Source: CAZTDU01 sp050248795 (GTDB taxonomy: Bacteria; Pseudomonadota; Gammaproteobacteria; Burkholderiales; SG8-39). From it: a DNA stretch of 64,000 nucleotides. The notes below the pieces were generated by a model. The model was not told the origin of the DNA. It did no database searches and worked only from the letters and a program-made list of their open reading frames with translations. The first letter of the stretch is position 1. Every line of letters starts with the position of its first letter. The DNA is taken from contig JBFWRS010000015.1 of NCBI GenBank assembly GCA_050248795.1, positions 21,324 to 85,323 of the forward strand, read 5' to 3'. Positions 17,326-25,661 of the stretch are shown in pieces. The translations under genes and the position numbers were made by a program.

Positions 17326-18414
17326 TTGAAGGCATATGTCGTCGGCGGCGCGGTTCGCGACGAGCTGCTTGGCCTGCCAGTCGCCGACCGCGACTGGGTG
17401 GTGGTCGGCGCCACGCCCGAGGAGCTGACCGCCGCCGGCTACACCCCGGTAGGCAAGGATTTCCCCGTCTTCCTGCACCCGCGCACGCACGAGGAGTACG
17501 CGCTTGCCCGCACGGAACGAAAGAGCGGGCGAGGCTACAAGGGGTTCACCGTGCACGCGTCGCCCGAAGTGACGCTGGAAGAAGACCTCGCGCGGCGCGA
17601 CCTCACCATCAATGCGATGGCGCGGGACGAAGCCGGGCGGCTGGTCGACCCGTTCGGCGGCGAACGTGACCTGCGCGAGGGCGTGCTGCGGCACGTGGGC
17701 GACGCGTTCGTCGATGATCCGGTACGCATCCTCAGGGTGGCGAGATTCGCGGCGCGCTACCGCTTTCGCGTCGCCGACGAAACCATGGCGTTGCTGCGCC
17801 ACATGGTGGCGTCTGGGGAAGCCGACCACCTGGTCGCCGAGCGCGTCTGGCAGGAGTTCTCCCGCGGACTGTGCGAACCGCACCCCGTGGCGATGTTCGA
17901 GGTACTGGAACGATGCGGCCTGCTGCCCAGGCTGTTGCCCGGCGTGCAGCTCGACGACTGGCTGCGCCGCGCCCTCGTGCGCGAGGACATGGCGCACGCG
18001 AGCTTGGAGGTACGCTTCGCGGTGCTGGCGTGGCGCCTTCCGGAGGCCGACCTGCGCGACATCTGCGCGCAGATGCGGGCACCGAACGAGGTGCGCGAGC
18101 TCGCGGTCATGGCGGTGCGCCAGCGCACGGCGCTGCTCGGCGCGCACGCTGCCGACGCCGCGGCCCTGCTCGCGGTGCTGAAATCGACCGACGCGTTCCG
18201 ACGCAGCGAACGCTTCGCTGCGCTGCTCGCTGCAGCGCGGCTTGCCGAGCCGGGCGAGGCGATGCGCAGCGGCGCCGACCGGCTGCTGCGCGCGCTTGCC
18301 GCCGCGCAGGCGGTGGATGCCGGCGCGATCGCGCGCAATGCGCCATCGTCGGCAGAGATCGCGGTGCGCGTGGATCGTGCCCGCGAGCAGGCTATCGCCG
18401 CCGCGCTGCGATGA
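17326..18414 (+). CDS. cca: CCA tRNA nucleotidyltransferase lacking the HD domain
   Basis: This class II enzyme adds or repairs the 3' CCA of tRNA. The TTG start at 17326 gives KAYVVGGAVRDELLG, the invariant GGxVRD opening. Motifs are DRDWVVVGAT (catalytic carboxylates), RRDLTINAMA, DPFGG and DDPVRILRVARFAARY. At 362 residues it is about 50 shorter than typical betaproteobacterial Cca: the HD-phosphohydrolase block (WHPE...DTG...HDLGK) that should follow the catalytic core is missing, and the sequence passes directly from LLPGVQLDDW to VRFAVLAWRLPE. CCA addition should be intact, while phosphatase and cyclic-phosphodiesterase activities should be lost. It overlaps the C13 peptidase gene by 4 bases. 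Confidence 0.93.
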   Translation: MKAYVVGGAVRDELLGLPVADRDWVVVGATPEELTAAGYTPVGKDFPVFLHPRTHEEYALARTERKSGRGYKGFTVHASPEVTLEEDLARRDLTINAMARDEAGRLVDPFGGERDLREGVLRHVGDAFVDDPVRILRVARFAARYRFRVADETMALLRHMVASGEADHLVAERVWQEFSRGLCEPHPVAMFEVLERCGLLPRLLPGVQLDDWLRRALVREDMAHASLEVRFAVLAWRLPEADLRDICAQMRAPNEVRELAVMAVRQRTALLGAHAADAAALLAVLKSTDAFRRSERFAALLAAARLAEPGEAMRSGADRLLRALAAAQAVDAGAIARNAPSSAEIAVRVDRAREQAIAAALR

Positions 18415-19787
18415 GCGACCCGTTCGCGTTGCGCGAACCGCGCGGGATCGCGGCGGAACTTGCCGACGGGCTGTCGCGCAACCTGCGCGCCGGCATGAGG
18501 CTGGCGCTGTTTCTGCCCTTGCGCTGGCTCGACTATCGCGCCTCGCCCGCCGACTACGCGATGCTGGTCGGATTCAACCTGCTCGTCTGGCTGGCCGGGG
18601 AACTGGCGAGGGCGCAGGGCGACGTGCAGCTCGATCCTGCCGCGGTCGCCGTGTATCTCGGTGCGGTACCGCTGGTCCTGCTCGGCAGCATGCTCGTCGC
18701 CCGCCTGTATGCCAGCCCGCGACTCGTGCTGCTGATCGCGGTGGCCTTCTCCGCCAGCGACCTTGCGTTCGAGCTTGGCGGCCTCGCGCTGGCGAAGCTG
18801 CCGCTGCCGCCGGTGCTCGCGGCGCCCGCCTATGCGGTGTTCTTCGCCTGGCTGTGGGCAGTGGCGATCCGTGCGGTCGCAGTCTGCACGGGTGCGCGGC
18901 GCGCGCAACTCGTCAAGGGCGCGCTTGCGATCATCGGGCTTGCCGCGCTGCTGACCTTCGCGTTTCCGCGTGCCGAGCCGTGGGTCGCCGCGCGTGACGA
19001 GGTGCCAGCCGCGCCGGCGCTTGCGCACGAAGCGCTGTTCCACCTGCAAGGCGAACTGATCGAGCGCAGCCTGCAGTCGATCGAGCCTTCCGGCGCGGGC
19101 GCCCCGAGGCTTTACTTCGTCGGCTTTGCGCCGGACGGAAGCCAGGATGTCTTCCTGCGCGAGATGCGCTTCGTCAAGCGGCTGTTCGAGGAACGCTTCG
19201 GCGCGGCGGGACGCGCGATCGCGCTGGTGTCCGGGGACGCCGCGCTGCGCGAGTACCCGGTGGCGACGCAGACCAACCTGCGCCGAGCGCTGCTGCGCGT
19301 GGGCGAGCGCATGAACGCGGAGGAGGATGTGCTGTTCCTGTTCGTTTCCGCGCACGGCGACCCGCGCCATGACCTCGCCGCCTGGCAACCGCCGCTGGTG
19401 CAATCGCCGCTGAACCCGACCGCGCTCGCCCGTGTGCTGCACGATGCCGGCGTGAAGTGGAAGGTGGTGGTGGTTTCGGCGTGCTACGCAGGCGGCTTCA
19501 TCGAGCCGCTGAAGGATCCGCACACGCTCGTCATCACCGCATCCGCCGCCGACCGGCAGTCGTTCGGCTGCGAGAACGGCAGGGATTTCACCTACTTCGG
19601 CGAAGCCTTTTTCCGCGACGCGCTTGCTGACACGCGCTCGTTCACGCAGGCATTTGCGCGCGCGCGCGGCATCGTCGCCCGGCGCGAGCAGGCCGAGAAG
19701 AAGGTTCCTTCGCTGCCGCAGATCTGGGTGGGCGAGCGGATTGGCGCCCGGCTTGACCGGCTCGCAGCTCAGCCCGCCGGGCGCTGA
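18411..19787 (+). CDS. Membrane-anchored C13 (legumain/caspase-like) peptidase
   Basis: The 458-residue protein has an N-terminal half with several hydrophobic segments (about residues 55-185) and a C-terminal peptidase domain. The clan CD dyad is visible: His315 in FVSAHGDP after a hydrophobic strand (EDVLFLFVSAHGD) and Cys358 in VVVVSACYAGGF. These match family C13, which includes legumain and GPI transamidase. TASAADRQSFGCENGRDFTYFGEAF fits the specificity region. The natural substrate of the bacterial members is unknown. The ATG overlaps the cca stop (ATGA), so it is co-translated with the tRNA enzyme. The 3' end overlaps the convergent ATP-grasp gene by 19 bases. Confidence 0.85.
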   Translation: MSDPFALREPRGIAAELADGLSRNLRAGMRLALFLPLRWLDYRASPADYAMLVGFNLLVWLAGELARAQGDVQLDPAAVAVYLGAVPLVLLGSMLVARLYASPRLVLLIAVAFSASDLAFELGGLALAKLPLPPVLAAPAYAVFFAWLWAVAIRAVAVCTGARRAQLVKGALAIIGLAALLTFAFPRAEPWVAARDEVPAAPALAHEALFHLQGELIERSLQSIEPSGAGAPRLYFVGFAPDGSQDVFLREMRFVKRLFEERFGAAGRAIALVSGDAALREYPVATQTNLRRALLRVGERMNAEEDVLFLFVSAHGDPRHDLAAWQPPLVQSPLNPTALARVLHDAGVKWKVVVVSACYAGGFIEPLKDPHTLVITASAADRQSFGCENGRDFTYFGEAFFRDALADTRSFTQAFARARGIVARREQAEKKVPSLPQIWVGERIGARLDRLAAQPAGR

Positions 19788-21067
19788 AGCCCGGTCGCGT
19801 AGTCCGAGTCGAGGAACAGCGCACGGCGCATGGCGTGGAAGCTGCGGTGCAGGTCGTCGGCCGACGCGGCCCCCATGTTGACCACCGCGTAGCGGTAGCT
19901 GCCCATCCATTTCATTTCGCGCGCGAGGCTGGAGCCGCGCTTCATGTAGAGCATCAGGCGCGCCTCGGGGTACTCGCGCCGCACGCGCTCGAGCTGGTCA
20001 CGGGTCGGATGCGCTGCGAGCGGCTTGCCGTCGAACTTGCGCAGCGCGAAGCTCGCGGCGTGGCTGTAGCGCGGCGCGACTCGGCCGAGCCGCGGCTCGC
20101 GGCCGACCGCGAGGTCGAACAGGGCCTGGTAGGGAAGCACGCCGTCGACCCACTCGTAGAAACAGGCAAGCTGCGACGCCATGCGCGGATTGACCTCGAT
20201 GACGCGCAGCGCGCCGGTCGCGGGATCCCACGCGAACTCGATGTTGAAAAAGGCGTGTCGGTAGCCGATGCCCTGCAGCACGCGGCCGGCGAGATCGCGC
20301 ATGCGTGCCTGGTCGGCGGGTGGCACGCGCGACGGATACTCGAAGCTGCGAAACGCCGACGTGCCCGGAAACAGGTTCTCGTCGATCACCCCCAGCAGCG
20401 TCAGCCTGCCCTCATGCAGGTAGCCGTCGATGTTCACCTGATGGCCCGGGACCAGCTCCTCTGCGATCATGTTGTGCGCATCGACGCGGAAATCCGTGTA
20501 CCAGGGCAGCAGGTCGTTGAAGGGCTTCACCAGCCGCTTGATGATGTATTTCTCCAGCGGCCAGAACGACAGGTGCCGGCGCAGTTCGTCGAAACCGTCG
20601 ACACGCCGCGCCAGCACGGAGAAGGTCGCCTTGACCGGCTTGACGAAGCAGGGGAATTCGAACGGGAAGTCCTCGCGCCTGGCAACGGTGTAGGGAAACG
20701 CCGCAAAGCGGGGGCTGGCCTCTGGCGCTACGCGTGCGAACGCCTGTCGGGCGTAGAACTTGTGCTGCGCCGCGAGCACCGCGCGCGGATCGTTGCCGGG
20801 CAGGCCCAGCTTCTCCGCCACTACCGCGGCGATCAAGGCGCCGAAATACTCGTTGTTGCTGAACACGCCGTCGATACGCTCGTGCCGGAATCGCCCGACC
20901 AGTTCGTTGACGAAGCGAAAGACGTCGAAGCCCAGCAGCCGCAGGTTGCCGGGGAAGCGGAAGATGTCGAACCCGGCGTAGACGAACTCGTACTCGGAGC
21001 GGTACTCCGGGCGGTCGAACTCGAGCCGGTCCCACTCCTTAGGAAACAGTACCAGGATTCTCTTCAC
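19769..21067 (-). CDS. ATP-grasp domain protein
   Basis: The 432-residue protein shows an ATP-grasp layout: an N-terminal pre-ATP domain (MKRILVLFPKEWDRL), a central lysine strand (FPCFVKPVKATFSVLA), and the metal-binding block FFNIEFAWDPATGALRVIEVNPRMAS, where the Glu and Asn of EVNPRM coordinate magnesium. Such proteins join a carboxylate to an amine or thiol through an acyl phosphate. No partner gene lies alongside to reveal the substrate, and the downstream convergent gene is the C13 peptidase. I do not recognise a named family member. A role in peptide or amino-acid ligation is possible but unproven. Confidence 0.75.
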   Translation of the reverse strand: MKRILVLFPKEWDRLEFDRPEYRSEYEFVYAGFDIFRFPGNLRLLGFDVFRFVNELVGRFRHERIDGVFSNNEYFGALIAAVVAEKLGLPGNDPRAVLAAQHKFYARQAFARVAPEASPRFAAFPYTVARREDFPFEFPCFVKPVKATFSVLARRVDGFDELRRHLSFWPLEKYIIKRLVKPFNDLLPWYTDFRVDAHNMIAEELVPGHQVNIDGYLHEGRLTLLGVIDENLFPGTSAFRSFEYPSRVPPADQARMRDLAGRVLQGIGYRHAFFNIEFAWDPATGALRVIEVNPRMASQLACFYEWVDGVLPYQALFDLAVGREPRLGRVAPRYSHAASFALRKFDGKPLAAHPTRDQLERVRREYPEARLMLYMKRGSSLAREMKWMGSYRYAVVNMGAASADDLHRSFHAMRRALFLDSDYATGLQRPAG

Positions 21068-21167
21068 GGCATCGCTCTACGGGGCGCCATGGCGGCGGGA
21101 CACGGCATGGTTCATGGGTGAACAGTCGTTTCAGGAGCATATTCCATTACAGCCGCCAGCCCGCCGC

Positions 21168-21195
21168 TTGAGCGGCGCCGCGGAACGGCTAAACT
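21168..21195 (+). promoter_or_regulatory. Candidate sigma-70 promoter for the YfcG-like GST gene
   Basis: TTGAGC (21168-21173) and TAAACT (21190-21195) are separated by 16 bases and lie 35 bases ahead of the ATG at 21231. The -35 box sits inside a small inverted repeat (GCCGC-TTGA-GCGGC). This is the only plausible promoter pair I see in the 163-base gap between the divergent ATP-grasp and GST genes. Confidence 0.4.
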
Positions 21196-21230
21196 GCAGC
21201 GCTTCGTCCAGCGAACCGGGAGCGCAAACG

Positions 21231-21851
21231 ATGATCGACCTGTACACGTGGACCACGCCAAACGGCCGCAAGGTGTCAATCATGCTCGAGGAGTGCGGCT
21301 TGCCCTACCGGGTACACAAGGTCGACATCGGCAAGAACGAGCAGTTCAAGCCCGAATTCCTCGCCATCAACCCCAACAACCGCATTCCGGCCATCGTCGA
21401 TCCCGAGGGGCCGGATGGCAAGCCGCTGCCGCTGTTCGAGTCGGGCGCGATCCTGGTGTACCTCTCGGGCAAGACCGGCGGGCGCTTCCTGCCGGCCAGC
21501 GACCGCGGCAAGTACATTGCGCTGCAGTGGCTGATGTTCCAGATGGGCGGGGTGGGGCCGATGTTCGGCCAGGCCCACCACTTCCTGCGCGCAGCGCCCG
21601 AGCCGGTGCCGTACGGCATCGAGCGCTACACCAAGGAGGTGCGGCGCCTGTACGGCGTGCTGAACACGCGGCTGGGCGAGGCGCCATTCCTTGCCGAGGA
21701 GTATTCGATCGCGGACATTTCCACGTTCCCGTGGATCGCGCGGCACGAATGGCACAAGGTCGCGCTGGAAGACTTCCCCAACGTGAAGCGCTGGTACGAC
21801 ACCATAGCGGCCCGGCCGGCCGTTGCGCGGGGCATGGCGGTGCCGGCCTGA
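21231..21851 (+). CDS. yfcG: Glutathione S-transferase, YfcG/YghU-like (Nu class)
   Basis: This 206-residue GST resembles the Nu-class disulfide-bond reductases YfcG and YghU of E. coli. The opening MIDLYTWTTPNGRKVSIMLEE has the TxPNGxKV motif that contacts glutathione in that class, and FLAINPNNRIPAIVD and LFESGAILVYL complete the thioredoxin-fold glutathione site. The LQWLMFQMGGVGPMFGQAHHF segment is diagnostic of the Nu class. The ATG at 21231 is preceded by CGGGAGC. The upstream in-frame extension to 21114 has no family similarity and was rejected. Confidence 0.92.
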   Translation: MIDLYTWTTPNGRKVSIMLEECGLPYRVHKVDIGKNEQFKPEFLAINPNNRIPAIVDPEGPDGKPLPLFESGAILVYLSGKTGGRFLPASDRGKYIALQWLMFQMGGVGPMFGQAHHFLRAAPEPVPYGIERYTKEVRRLYGVLNTRLGEAPFLAEEYSIADISTFPWIARHEWHKVALEDFPNVKRWYDTIAARPAVARGMAVPA

Positions 21852-21883
21852 ACCCAGCCGCGCCGGAACAAATCAGAGTGTCC

Positions 21884-22531
21884 CTAGGGCTTCCTTGCGT
21901 ACCTGGCGAGGAAAGCATTGATGTCCTCGATGCGCAACTGCGGCTCGCCGGGAATCGGCCGCGAGCCGACGACGCGGTTCATCCATTCCATGTTGCGTTC
22001 CATGCGCGCGACTACCGCGGGCCATTCGCGCGCCGTGTAGCGCGCCGGGTCGGGCAGCACATGACACTGCTTGCAGGCGAGGCGGAAGGCTTCGCCTGCC
22101 GGCGTATAGGCTTCAGGAATCCGTTTCGGGTCGAGCGGCTGCTGGGCGTGCCTGCCAAGGTACGCGAGCAGCGTCGCGGTCTCCTCGGCGTCCGGTGAGC
22201 GAACCCCTGCCATCATTTCCGCCATCAGCCTGCCCATGTTGCCCTTGCCCTGCATGCGCACCACCATGCGCTTGACGATCGGCGGCCATTTCTGCCGGTG
22301 GTGCATCGCCGGGTTGGGCAGGTTGTGGCACTGCACGCAGTAGCGCAGCACGAGCTGCGCACCGCGCGACTGCGACTCGGGCAACTGCGCGGGCCGGAAG
22401 GTCGGCGGCAGGATGCGTTCCAGCATCGGCCCGTGCGGGCTTTGCGCCCAGCGCTCCCTTGCGGCGTCGATCTCGTCAGCCGTCACCGTCCCCGCGACCA
22501 GCAGCGCGAGCAGCGCGCAGGCGTGCTTCAT
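21884..22531 (-). CDS. Periplasmic diheme cytochrome c
   Basis: The 215-residue protein has a Sec signal peptide (MKHACALLALLVAGTVTA) and two CxxCH heme-attachment motifs, CVQCH and CKQCH, each followed by a similar NLPNPAMHHRQKWPPIVKRM or VLPDPARYTAREWPAVVARM segment. The two halves therefore look like an internal duplication of a class I-type domain. Several methionines (MQGKGNMGRLMAEMM) could supply axial ligands. Maturation would depend on the ccm operon at 49-57 kb. It sits 7 bases downstream of the MidA-like gene, suggesting cotranscription; the electron partner is unknown. Confidence 0.88.
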   Translation of the reverse strand: MKHACALLALLVAGTVTADEIDAARERWAQSPHGPMLERILPPTFRPAQLPESQSRGAQLVLRYCVQCHNLPNPAMHHRQKWPPIVKRMVVRMQGKGNMGRLMAEMMAGVRSPDAEETATLLAYLGRHAQQPLDPKRIPEAYTPAGEAFRLACKQCHVLPDPARYTAREWPAVVARMERNMEWMNRVVGSRPIPGEPQLRIEDINAFLARYARKP

Positions 22532-22538
22532 GGCGGAT

Positions 22539-23672
22539 TCAAAGCGTATGGGCGCGGTCGCCGCGCGAGAATCCGACGAGCGGCGCATCGATGCCCCGCC
22601 CCACGGCCAGCACCTTGAAGAGTTCTCCCATCTCCGCCGGGGAAAGCAGCACGCGGGCTTCGGCGGCGCGCGGCAGGTAGCGCTGCGGATCGCCGGCATC
22701 GTAGCCGGCGAGTACCTCGGTGATGCCGCAGGCGGCGAGGAACGCCGCCTGCGTCGTGTAGCCGAGCAGCGCGAGCCCCGAGTCGCAGGCGGCATGCGCA
22801 AGCGCGCTGAAATCGACGTGGGCGGTGACGTCCTGCAGCCCGGGATGCAGGAATACGTCTGCGTGCGTGCGGTGCCGGTAGTGGCAGGACAGCGTGCCCA
22901 TGGATCGCTGCGGGTGATAGTACTCACTGGCGCAGAAGCCGTAGTCGATGACGAACAGCGCGCCGTGCGCGAGGCGCGAGGCGAGCTCGCGCATCCAGGC
23001 GCGCGCCGCGAGCCCGATCTCGCTTTCGTACCGCCCGGAAGGCGGCAGCTCCACTGCGATGCCCGCCGCCGCGCCGGCCACCGCGGCGGTCGCGGCGCGA
23101 TCTGCCCACGCGAGCCTGCCGCCGGCCTCGATGACGCCGCGCTCCATTGCGCCCTCGTGCGTCCACGCCACCGCGTGCACCGGAATCGCGTCGGCGACTT
23201 CGTTCGCGATGACGACGCCTTCGACGCGCGCGGGCAATGCGTCCAGCCAGTGCGCGCGATCACCCAGGAGACGGCGCTGGCGGTCGCGCAGGTCCGCGCT
23301 GGTCTCGAGTATCCGGTAGTCGATGCCCGGGAATTCATCGAGCAGCACCGCAGCGAGCGCGCCACTGCCGGCGCCGAGCTCGAGGATGGCGGGTCGCGGC
23401 GACTGCTCGAAAACCTGTGCGAACTGCCGTGCCAGCGTGCGGCCGAACAGCGGTCCCAGTTCCGGCGCGGTGACGAAGTCTCCACCCGCGCCGAGCTTGG
23501 CGGCGCCAGCGGCGTAGTAGCCGAGCCCGGGCTGATGCAGCACGAGTTCCATGTAGCGCGCGAAGCTGATCCAGCCGCCGTGCACGCGCAACTCCTCGCG
23601 GATGCGCTCACGCAGCAGCTCGCTGGCTGCGAGCGCATCGCTGTCCGGCGCGGGCAGGTCCGCAGGGCGCAT
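22539..23672 (-). CDS. MidA/NDUFAF7-type SAM-dependent methyltransferase
   Basis: This 377-residue protein belongs to the family of mitochondrial NDUFAF7 (MidA), which dimethylates an arginine of a complex I subunit. Family marks are GWISFARYMELVLHQPGLGYYA, FVTAPELGPLFG, the SAM-binding ILELGAGSGALA and GVVIANEVADAIPVH. The bacterial substrate is not established. It is divergent from the pteridine reductase gene (34-base gap) and followed by the diheme cytochrome gene. In many betaproteobacteria this gene sits opposite a pteridine reductase, as here. Confidence 0.92.
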   Translation of the reverse strand: MRPADLPAPDSDALAASELLRERIREELRVHGGWISFARYMELVLHQPGLGYYAAGAAKLGAGGDFVTAPELGPLFGRTLARQFAQVFEQSPRPAILELGAGSGALAAVLLDEFPGIDYRILETSADLRDRQRRLLGDRAHWLDALPARVEGVVIANEVADAIPVHAVAWTHEGAMERGVIEAGGRLAWADRAATAAVAGAAAGIAVELPPSGRYESEIGLAARAWMRELASRLAHGALFVIDYGFCASEYYHPQRSMGTLSCHYRHRTHADVFLHPGLQDVTAHVDFSALAHAACDSGLALLGYTTQAAFLAACGITEVLAGYDAGDPQRYLPRAAEARVLLSPAEMGELFKVLAVGRGIDAPLVGFSRGDRAHTL

Positions 23673-23706
23673 GCGAGGGAATTTACCCTAGAATCCGCGG
23701 TCTACC

Positions 23707-24453
23707 ATGGACATGGCCCTGCAGGGAAAAGTCGCGCTGGTCACCGGCGGATCGCGGCGCATCGGCGCCGCCATCGTGCGCCGGCTGCATGCGGCCGGCG
23801 CCGGCGTCCTCATCCACTATCGCGGCGCGGAGTCGGACGCAGCGGCGCTGGAGGATGAGCTCAATGGCGTTCGCGCAGCGAGCGTGGCGCGCATCAAGGC
23901 GGAACTGCTTGCGCCGGTGGCGCCGCAGGCGCTGATCGGCGCCGCGATCGACAGGTTCGGGCGCCTGGACGTGCTGGTCAACAACGCGTCGACGTTCTAT
24001 CCCACCGCAGTCGGCAGCATCGAGGCGGTGCATTGGGACGAGCTGGTCGGCTCGAACCTGCGCGCGCCCCTGTTCCTCGCGCAGGCGGCAGCGCCGCATC
24101 TGGCCGAGGCCAGGGGCGCGATCGTCAATGTCACCGACATCCACGCCGAGCGGCCGCTGAAGGGTTACCCGGTGTACAGCATCGCAAAGGCCGGGCTCGC
24201 CGCGCTGACGCGGGCGCTGGCACTCGAACTCGCGCCCGACGTGCGGGTGAACGCCGTGGCCCCTGGCGCGATCGCGTGGCCCGAGGACGGACAGTTCGAG
24301 CCCGCCGAACGCGAGCGCATCCTTGCCACTACGCCGCTGGCGCGCATCGGCGCGCCGGGCGACATCGCCGCTGCGGTGCTGCTCGCCTGTACCATGCCGT
24401 ACGTCACCGGGCAGAGCTTCGCGGTGGACGGCGGGCGTTCGATCTTTCTGTGA
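23707..24453 (+). CDS. Pteridine reductase-type short-chain dehydrogenase
   Basis: The 248-residue enzyme is an SDR of the PTR1/FolM-like group, which reduces biopterin or dihydrofolate with NADPH. The cofactor motif is TGGSRRIGAAIV; the arginine after GGS is typical of NADPH-using pteridine reductases, where most SDRs have TGxxxGIG. The active site includes NNAS, then the YSIAKAG Tyr/Lys pair. An alternative ATG lies two codons downstream. Substrate assignment is by family resemblance and gene context opposite the MidA-like gene. Confidence 0.87.
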   Translation: MDMALQGKVALVTGGSRRIGAAIVRRLHAAGAGVLIHYRGAESDAAALEDELNGVRAASVARIKAELLAPVAPQALIGAAIDRFGRLDVLVNNASTFYPTAVGSIEAVHWDELVGSNLRAPLFLAQAAAPHLAEARGAIVNVTDIHAERPLKGYPVYSIAKAGLAALTRALALELAPDVRVNAVAPGAIAWPEDGQFEPAERERILATTPLARIGAPGDIAAAVLLACTMPYVTGQSFAVDGGRSIFL

Positions 24454-24464
24454 AGGGACCTGCG

Positions 24465-24785
24465 ATGGCCTGGGCCTGGCTCCTGATTGCCGCCGTATTC
24501 GAAGTCATGTGGGCCATCGGCCTGAAGTACACCGACGGCTTCACGCGGCTGATGCCTTCTGCGATCACGCTGGCCGCGATGGTGGGCAGCGTCTACTTCC
24601 TTGCACTCGCGGTGCGCACGATTCCGATCGGCACCGGCTATGCGGTCTGGACCGGGATCGGCGCGGTAGGCGTCGCCATCCTCGGCATGGTGCTGTTCAA
24701 CGAGCCGCGCACGCTGCTGCGCATCGGCTGCATCCTGTTGATCGTCGCGGGCATCGTCGGGCTGAAGGCGCTGTCGCCGCAATGA
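24465..24785 (+). CDS. sugE: SMR-family transporter, SugE/Gdx type
   Basis: This 106-residue, four-helix small multidrug resistance protein has the essential glutamate in helix 1 (FEVMWAIGLK, Glu13), followed by YTDGFTRLMPS and GTGYAVWTGIGAVG. The SugE/Gdx branch exports guanidinium in exchange for protons. It lies only 11 bases after the pteridine reductase stop, so there is no room for a guanidine riboswitch and regulation by guanidine is not apparent. Its stop overlaps the ttcA start (ATGA). Confidence 0.9.
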   Translation: MAWAWLLIAAVFEVMWAIGLKYTDGFTRLMPSAITLAAMVGSVYFLALAVRTIPIGTGYAVWTGIGAVGVAILGMVLFNEPRTLLRIGCILLIVAGIVGLKALSPQ

Positions 24786-25660
24786 GCGCGCCGCTCAACG
24801 ACCCGCGCAAGGCGGCCTACGAGGGCGCGAAGCTCGCCAAGCGGCTGCGCCGCCAGGCCGGGCAGGCGATCGAGGATTTCCGCATGATCGAGGCCGGCGA
24901 TCGCGTCATGGTGTGCCTGTCGGGCGGCAAGGACAGCTACGGCATGCTGGACGTGCTGTTGTCGCTGCAGCAGAAGGCACCGATCCGTTTCGAGCTGATC
25001 GCGGTGAACCTGGACCAGAAGCAGCCCGGCTTTCCCGATCGCGTGCTGCCGGACTACCTTGCGGCGCGCGGCGTGCCGTTTCACATCATCGAGCAGGACA
25101 CCTACTCGGTGGTCAAGCGCGTGGTGCCGGAAGGACGTACCATGTGCGCGCTGTGTTCGCGATTGCGCCGTGGCGTGCTGTATCGCGTTGCCGGCGAACT
25201 GGGCGCGACGAAAATCGCGCTCGGACATCATCGGGACGACGTGCTGGCGACGTTCTTCCTCAACCTCTTTTACGCCGGCAAGCTGAAGGCGATGCCGGCG
25301 AAGCTGGTATCGGATGACGGCCGGCATGTCGTCATCCGGCCGATGGTCTACGCGCGCGAAGCGGACCTCGCGGCGTACGCAGCCGAGAAGGCGTTTCCAA
25401 TCATCCCCTGCACGCTGTGCGGCTCGCAGGCCAACCTGCAACGGCAGGTCGTGGGCGAGATGCTGCGCGACTGGGACAGGCGCTACCCGGGACGCATACA
25501 GTCGATCCTGCGCGCGATGACCGACGTGCGGCCCTCGCACCTGCTCGACCGCAAGCTCTTTGACTTTGCCGGCCTCGCGCCCACCGGCAGGCCGGATCCG
25601 GACGGCGATCGGGCCTTCGATCCGGGGGAACTGGGCGAGCCGATATTTGCCGAAGCCTGA
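24782..25660 (+). CDS. ttcA: tRNA 2-thiocytidine(32) synthetase
   Basis: TtcA thiolates cytidine 32 of certain tRNAs using ATP and an iron-sulfur cluster. The 292-residue protein has the PP-loop SGGKDS at residues 47-52 and the cluster cysteines Cys122 and Cys125 (MCALCSR), with a third and fourth at 210 and 213 (CTLCGSQ). NLDQKQPGFP and ALGHHRDDVLATFFLNL are further family blocks. The ATG at 24782 overlaps the sugE stop by 4 bases, so translation is coupled. Confidence 0.96.
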   Translation: MSAPLNDPRKAAYEGAKLAKRLRRQAGQAIEDFRMIEAGDRVMVCLSGGKDSYGMLDVLLSLQQKAPIRFELIAVNLDQKQPGFPDRVLPDYLAARGVPFHIIEQDTYSVVKRVVPEGRTMCALCSRLRRGVLYRVAGELGATKIALGHHRDDVLATFFLNLFYAGKLKAMPAKLVSDDGRHVVIRPMVYAREADLAAYAAEKAFPIIPCTLCGSQANLQRQVVGEMLRDWDRRYPGRIQSILRAMTDVRPSHLLDRKLFDFAGLAPTGRPDPDGDRAFDPGELGEPIFAEA

Positions 25661-25661
25661 C

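Noticed and set aside
17326..18414. cca as a pseudogene
   Set aside because: The frame is open, the catalytic head is complete and the sequence after the lost HD block is still family-like, so a domain deletion fits better.
22413..23858. 481-residue plus-strand frame opposite the MidA-like gene
   Set aside because: It lies wholly antisense to a gene with clear SAM-binding motifs and shows no domain of its own.
24453..24465. Guanidine riboswitch ahead of sugE
   Set aside because: Only 11 bases separate the previous stop from the sugE start, and no hairpin of that class is present.
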